This document shows positions 5,558-9,077 of a stretch of 9,077 bases of DNA, piece after piece (the stretch's first letter is position 1; each line of letters opens with the position of its first letter). Origin of the DNA: Planctomycetaceae bacterium (GTDB taxonomy: Bacteria > Planctomycetota > Planctomycetia > Pirellulales > Thermoguttaceae); contig JAISJZ010000164.1 of NCBI GenBank assembly GCA_031261125.1, positions 1 to 9,077 on the forward strand, in the 5' to 3' direction. Made by a program: the position numbers and the translations under genes. The notes beneath the pieces were generated by a model. That model saw only the letters and a list, made by a program, of their open reading frames with translations, searched no databases and had not been told where the DNA came from.

Positions 5558-6415
5558 TCAAAACCACAGGATGAGACGGTTATCAAGCATATTCGGCACT
5601 TTGCGGCGGACGATACGTTCAATTTCGGCATCGGGACAACGGACGCTGAAATGCGCCGTAATGATTTTCTTGTTGTGAAATCGGTTACGCCGTTCGAGAA
5701 TATCGTCCAAATGAATATGTCCGCGGCGGTAAATTTTGTCTGTTTTGTGCTTTTTCGCCGCAAACGACATTTCCATTATCAGCACGTCCGCCTCGTACAT
5801 ATCGGGATTGTTGTCCAAACCGGCAATCGTGCTGTCGCCGAGGTACGCCACCCGCGGATGTTTGACCTCCTGTGAAACATCAATACCGGAAATTGCCAAG
5901 TCCCTGATTTGGTTTTGCGTCAGTTGCCGGTACTCCTCTTTCAACTTTTTCTTCCGTTCCCAAACGATGTAGCCGACGGACGTTATCGGATGTTCCGTCT
6001 CGTGAACGGACACGGCACATTCGCGGGACAGTTCGTATGCTTCGCCGGGTTTTACGCCGATTAAATCACAGGGCAGTTTTCCGTGGTCGAGGTGGGTGAA
6101 CGCATCGAGCAGATGTTGAACGGCATTGACTTTTCGGGCGGGCAGGAAAATTGCCGGTTTTTCCATTTTCATCATTCGGCGGCGGCAGACATAGGCGGGC
6201 AGCGCAAGCAGATGGTCCATATGGGTATGCGAAACGAACCAGACCGGCGTATTCATAAACTCCCACGGCTGTGCGCCGAGGTCGAAGCCGAGTTTCAATT
6301 CGGGAATCCGCCAATACGTCTGCATAGCAGCGCGGGAAAAGCCCTCAATCGTTAGACCGCAGTGTTTTTCGGTGCGGAACGTTAAATCGTTATATCGCTG
6401 TTCAGACGGTTTCAT
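5558..6415 (-). CDS. RNase Z-like metallo-beta-lactamase-fold hydrolase
   Basis: The 285-residue product carries the metal-binding signature SHTHMDH (62-68; H63, H65, D67, H68). Downstream are a histidine motif around H138/H142 (HETEHP), G-D-S at 193-195, E215 in MEMSF, a histidine-rich GHIHLDD (232-238) and a terminal A-H-F-S-V-R (254-259). The last resembles the final RNase Z histidine motif. This layout fits the RNase Z/ELAC branch, whose members cut tRNA precursors after the discriminator base using two zinc ions. The usual Gly after the HxHxDH block is replaced (HLLAL), so tRNA processing is likely but not proved; another MBL phosphodiesterase is possible. There is no signal peptide, so it is cytoplasmic. 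The ATG lies 4 bases after the secretin-like gene's stop, so the two are coupled. GGAG sits only one base before the ATG, which is unusually tight, but the conserved domain begins soon after this start. Confidence 0.82.
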   Translation of the reverse strand: MKPSEQRYNDLTFRTEKHCGLTIEGFSRAAMQTYWRIPELKLGFDLGAQPWEFMNTPVWFVSHTHMDHLLALPAYVCRRRMMKMEKPAIFLPARKVNAVQHLLDAFTHLDHGKLPCDLIGVKPGEAYELSRECAVSVHETEHPITSVGYIVWERKKKLKEEYRQLTQNQIRDLAISGIDVSQEVKHPRVAYLGDSTIAGLDNNPDMYEADVLIMEMSFAAKKHKTDKIYRRGHIHLDDILERRNRFHNKKIITAHFSVRCPDAEIERIVRRKVPNMLDNRLILWF

Positions 6416-6419
6416 TCTC

Positions 6420-7622
6420 CTAATTCTGCACCGGCAGGAATTGGTTTGCAACTGCCGGTACGCTTTCGATAAGCAGCAAAATGTTCGCCCGACCCGACGT
6501 ATTGCCCCGCAAACCGGCAAAAATACTCTGGTTCTCTGCCGTTTCTGACAAATTCGGCAGCGGTATCGTTCCTAAATCCAAGAGCAGCACCGTGTTCTTC
6601 GACCACCGGATTTGTTCGTCCAATTTGAAACACGAGATTTGCGGCGTTTCAATCTGAACCCGCTGCCGGGGATTTACTGCTGTCGGAACGTCCAGCATCT
6701 GCGGCAGCATCTTTTCGACTTGAACAATATCAAGTTTAAGCATTGCGTCAATGTTCAACCCGTCCAGCAGGGACAGCGGGACAAACGAAATGCTGAATCC
6801 TTCGTTGATCGTACCGCGGTCTTCGGCGTAACCGTTCAGTGCCGCGGTGTTCTGCTGTACGTCCCGCAAAAAAGTCCGTGCTTTGTGCGAAACGACATTG
6901 TGCGCAACTCCGTTCGATACAAGGAATTGCGGCGGAGCAAGTTCTTTGAAGTCCGTCCGCCGTCCCAGCGATTGCAGCAGCAGTTGCGCCCCTTGCTTTT
7001 CCAAAATCCAGCCCTGTACGCTCGGACTGACTATCGGAATCGGTTTGAGGTACTGATGATTTTTCGCCAGCCAATCAGGACGGGACAGTGAAATGACCCG
7101 AATCGTACAGGACTCGCTGTTCGCCGACGGATTAAGGAACCGGTCAACGACATCGGCGACAATCAGTTGCGTTTCCTTTGTATGATAGACGTAAAGTTTT
7201 TCGGGCGTTGCAGAGAGAATCGAGAACACTTCGCCGTGCCACGTTTTCAAGCCGGTTTGACGGATAATCCAATCGACAACGGTTTGTTCCGGTGCGGCGG
7301 TATCGGCGGGAAACTGCCGACCTTTGGTGTAGGGTGTGATGTCGTATTCCCGCCAGATTTGTCCGTGTTCCTGCGGAATCCGTTCCATATTGGCGGTGAT
7401 GCGGGCAATCCGTTCGCCGAGAACCGAGTCCTTGGAACCGGGAACCGGAACATTAGCCGCAGGGGGTTGTCCTGCGGTATTACCAACACTTGCCGATGCC
7501 GGTGCTTCTTTGTTCAAACCCGGCGGCGTGAACGCTGCCGGATTGACCGACGGGGGCTGCTGCGCAAAAATGAACGGAACGAACAACGAACAGCAGATAA
7601 TGAACAATATGCAGCGGAACAT
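6420..7622 (-). CDS. Secreted protein with secretin-like C-terminal domain
   Basis: The 400-residue product has a Sec signal peptide (1-20, cleavage after IFA before QQPP). A low-complexity Pro/Ala/Asn linker follows (21-65). Residues 70-165 look like a folded domain (REYDITPYT, TVVDWIIRQTG, KLYVYHTKE, IVADVVDRFL). This resembles the N-type domains that precede secretin barrels and is a pattern I associate with planctomycete proteins. Residues 270-390 look like a short secretin-type beta domain: EGFSISFVPLSLLDGLNID, then RVQIETPQIS, a hydrophobic TVLLLDLGTIPLP, and ILLLIESV near the end. The whole is shorter than a true GspD/PilQ secretin and lacks several N domains, so channel formation is uncertain. 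It is 88 bases downstream of the VWA gene and 4 bases upstream of the RNase Z-like gene. No clear Shine-Dalgarno precedes the ATG. Confidence 0.72.
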   Translation of the reverse strand: MFRCILFIICCSLFVPFIFAQQPPSVNPAAFTPPGLNKEAPASASVGNTAGQPPAANVPVPGSKDSVLGERIARITANMERIPQEHGQIWREYDITPYTKGRQFPADTAAPEQTVVDWIIRQTGLKTWHGEVFSILSATPEKLYVYHTKETQLIVADVVDRFLNPSANSESCTIRVISLSRPDWLAKNHQYLKPIPIVSPSVQGWILEKQGAQLLLQSLGRRTDFKELAPPQFLVSNGVAHNVVSHKARTFLRDVQQNTAALNGYAEDRGTINEGFSISFVPLSLLDGLNIDAMLKLDIVQVEKMLPQMLDVPTAVNPRQRVQIETPQISCFKLDEQIRWSKNTVLLLDLGTIPLPNLSETAENQSIFAGLRGNTSGRANILLLIESVPAVANQFLPVQN

Positions 7623-7710
7623 CGGATTATTCTAAACGGATGATGGTGCGCAAACGTACCGTTTTTGTCGAAACAGTGCAAGAGGAAATCATTTTTCCGT
7701 TATTTTCCCA

Positions 7711-9045
7711 TCAGTATCCCTGCTGATTCGCTGTGCGGTTTTGCATATCAACAGCACCCTTTCGGGTGTTACCCCACTTTGTGTTGTCCTTCGCGTCAGC
7801 CGCCTGCATAATGTTCAACTCGCCGACGATTTTCAACTTCTTTGAACCGCCGATGGCTGCCGCATTGTCGTTGAGAAATCCGGCATTGCTTTTGAATGCC
7901 CTTTCCGCCCCCGAAATATCGCCTTTATCCCGTAACGCGACTGCTTCTTTGTTGCGGAGGTTCGCCAACAGTTCGATGTATTCTTCATATACCGGCTTAT
8001 TAATCGAATCCTTTACCAGTTGGTCGGAATCGGAATACATAATTTCCGTTTTACCGCTCACGTTGTCTTCGTTCTTCGTTTCCATATTGCGGTACTTCAA
8101 AACGGCGTTTGCCAAATCCCGCTTTTGACCGTTTGTACCGGGCGGAATTTCGACTTCAAGGATGACAAACCGCTCGTGTTTGCTGTAAATCTGATTCCAA
8201 CCGAACTTCACTTGCTGCCCGGCAATGTCCGTATCGAGGTTGAGAGACCGCACCGGACGGAATCCTTCCGGCAACGTAACTGTCGCTTTGACATCTTGTG
8301 CAACGACCGACAATGCCGTGTTAAATTCCTTGATGAATATGTCTGCCAACTCGTCTGCTTTCTCGATAAATTTGTGATTTCCATCACTTGCCGAGGCAAG
8401 TTTCACCATCAAATCCTCATTGTACCCGGCACCGAGACCGAATGTAGTCACCGAGATTCCTTCGCCGCCGTATTTTTTACCCAAGGTTGCAAAATCATCC
8501 GTGCTGCTGGGACCGACGTTTGCCAGTCCGTCGCTCAACACAATGACGCGGTTGACGAGACCTTTTTCGTAGAATTTCTTCACTTCTTCATATCCTTTTT
8601 GCGTTCCGGCATAAAGAGCCGTACTGCCGCCGACTCGAATTTCTTTGATTTTATTGATAATGTTCGTTTTATCAGAGACCTTTGATGCCGGAAACACAAC
8701 GTTGACGGTATCGTCAAAGGTAATCACAGAAACGATGTCTTTCTCTGCAAGTTGCTGAACGGCACCGATGGCGGCGGATTTCGCCCTTTCGATTTTTTCG
8801 CCGTTCATCGAACCGGAACGGTCAATCACGACGGCGATGTTCAGCGGCGGACGCTGTTTTTCGGATTCCAACTCGAAGCCCTTCACGCCGATTTTCAGGG
8901 CAACGGTTTGTTTTTCGCCCGACTTAACGACAGGTTTAGCGGTGGCGACGGTCAACTCCAACTGCTCGGCAAAGGTTGGAATGTCGGCAAGAAATTCCTG
9001 AAACAAGAGTGAATTATAAAACAATTTAGTCCTGCTGACATCCAA
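7711..9045 (-). CDS. von Willebrand factor A domain protein, N-terminus uncertain
   Basis: Numbered from the TTG at 9045, the frame encodes 444 residues. A VWA domain spans about 68-245 with an intact MIDAS metal site: D75-x-S77-x-S79 (VVIDRSGSM), T142 (GGSTALYAG) and D172 (LSDG). Before it is a short beta-rich segment (28-66). After it is a further beta segment (about 250-335) and a helical C-terminal region containing ELLANLRNKEAVALRDKGDI. This layout is common in exported VWA proteins, which mediate Mg-dependent protein contacts at the envelope. ADIPTFAEQ near 20-28 looks like a signal-peptide cleavage site, but the preceding residues are not a good hydrophobic core. An in-frame TAA at 9073-9075 stops further extension, and the window ends there. 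The true start may lie beyond the edge, behind a frameshift. The gene is followed 88 bases later by the secretin-like gene on the same strand. Confidence 0.85.
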   Translation of the reverse strand: MDVSRTKLFYNSLLFQEFLADIPTFAEQLELTVATAKPVVKSGEKQTVALKIGVKGFELESEKQRPPLNIAVVIDRSGSMNGEKIERAKSAAIGAVQQLAEKDIVSVITFDDTVNVVFPASKVSDKTNIINKIKEIRVGGSTALYAGTQKGYEEVKKFYEKGLVNRVIVLSDGLANVGPSSTDDFATLGKKYGGEGISVTTFGLGAGYNEDLMVKLASASDGNHKFIEKADELADIFIKEFNTALSVVAQDVKATVTLPEGFRPVRSLNLDTDIAGQQVKFGWNQIYSKHERFVILEVEIPPGTNGQKRDLANAVLKYRNMETKNEDNVSGKTEIMYSDSDQLVKDSINKPVYEEYIELLANLRNKEAVALRDKGDISGAERAFKSNAGFLNDNAAAIGGSKKLKIVGELNIMQAADAKDNTKWGNTRKGAVDMQNRTANQQGY

Positions 9046-9077
9046 CGTTATCGCCAGTCCGACTGCAAGTTTTTAGA

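Noticed and set aside
4939..5574. 211-residue plus-strand frame opposite the coiled-coil gene.
   Set aside because: It is rich in Phe, Leu and Cys as expected from the antisense of Lys/Glu/Gln-rich coiled-coil codons; the minus-strand frame has anchor, Shine-Dalgarno and operon spacing.
7651..7667. AAACG-TAC-CGTTT hairpin between the VWA and secretin-like genes as a terminator.
   Set aside because: The stem is only five mostly A-T pairs, and on the minus strand it is not followed by a T-run.
8020..8685. 221-residue plus-strand frame within the VWA gene.
   Set aside because: The minus strand encodes an intact VWA MIDAS domain here, so this is its shadow.

Overview
The window looks like a piece of a Planctomycetota chromosome of moderate G+C. 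I infer this from the kinds of proteins present, not from any marker gene. They are a twin-arginine secreted protein, a von Willebrand factor A (VWA) protein, a secreted protein with a secretin-like C-terminus, and a TM-anchored coiled-coil protein of a type I associate with planctomycetes. Start signals are mostly weak, with few good Shine-Dalgarno sites.

Layout. At the left edge is the start of a Tat-exported protein on the minus strand (1-109), driven by a textbook sigma-70 promoter (156-184). The NAD(P)H-hydrate repair enzyme NnrD (187-1056) diverges from it on the plus strand. Next comes an accessory-looking stretch, about 1057-2784. It holds an unrecognised secreted protein on the minus strand (1165-2361), a 130-bp imperfect palindrome able to fold into a three-way junction (2481-2610), and a plus-strand reading-frame remnant with no start (2603-2797).

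From 2785 to the right edge every gene is on the minus strand. Read in transcription order these are: the VWA protein (9045-7711), the secretin-like secreted protein (7622-6420), an RNase Z-like metallo-beta-lactamase hydrolase (6415-5558), then a predicted promoter. A tight four-gene cluster follows: the membrane-anchored coiled-coil protein (5400-4540), a small Lys/Pro/Ala-rich membrane protein (4531-4274), a FecE/BtuD-type ABC ATPase (4267-3488) and a dicluster ferredoxin (3444-2785).

How they may work together. The first three of the four cluster genes are separated by only 6-8 bases, so they are almost certainly co-transcribed, with the ferredoxin probably included. No ABC permease or binding protein is present, so the ATPase either serves a transporter encoded elsewhere or has been recruited to an envelope function. 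The most unusual element is the palindrome at 2481-2610, which fits either a MITE-like element or a structured RNA. I saw no CRISPR array, tRNA, rRNA, transposase or obvious phage gene. No complete novel system can be asserted from this window alone.
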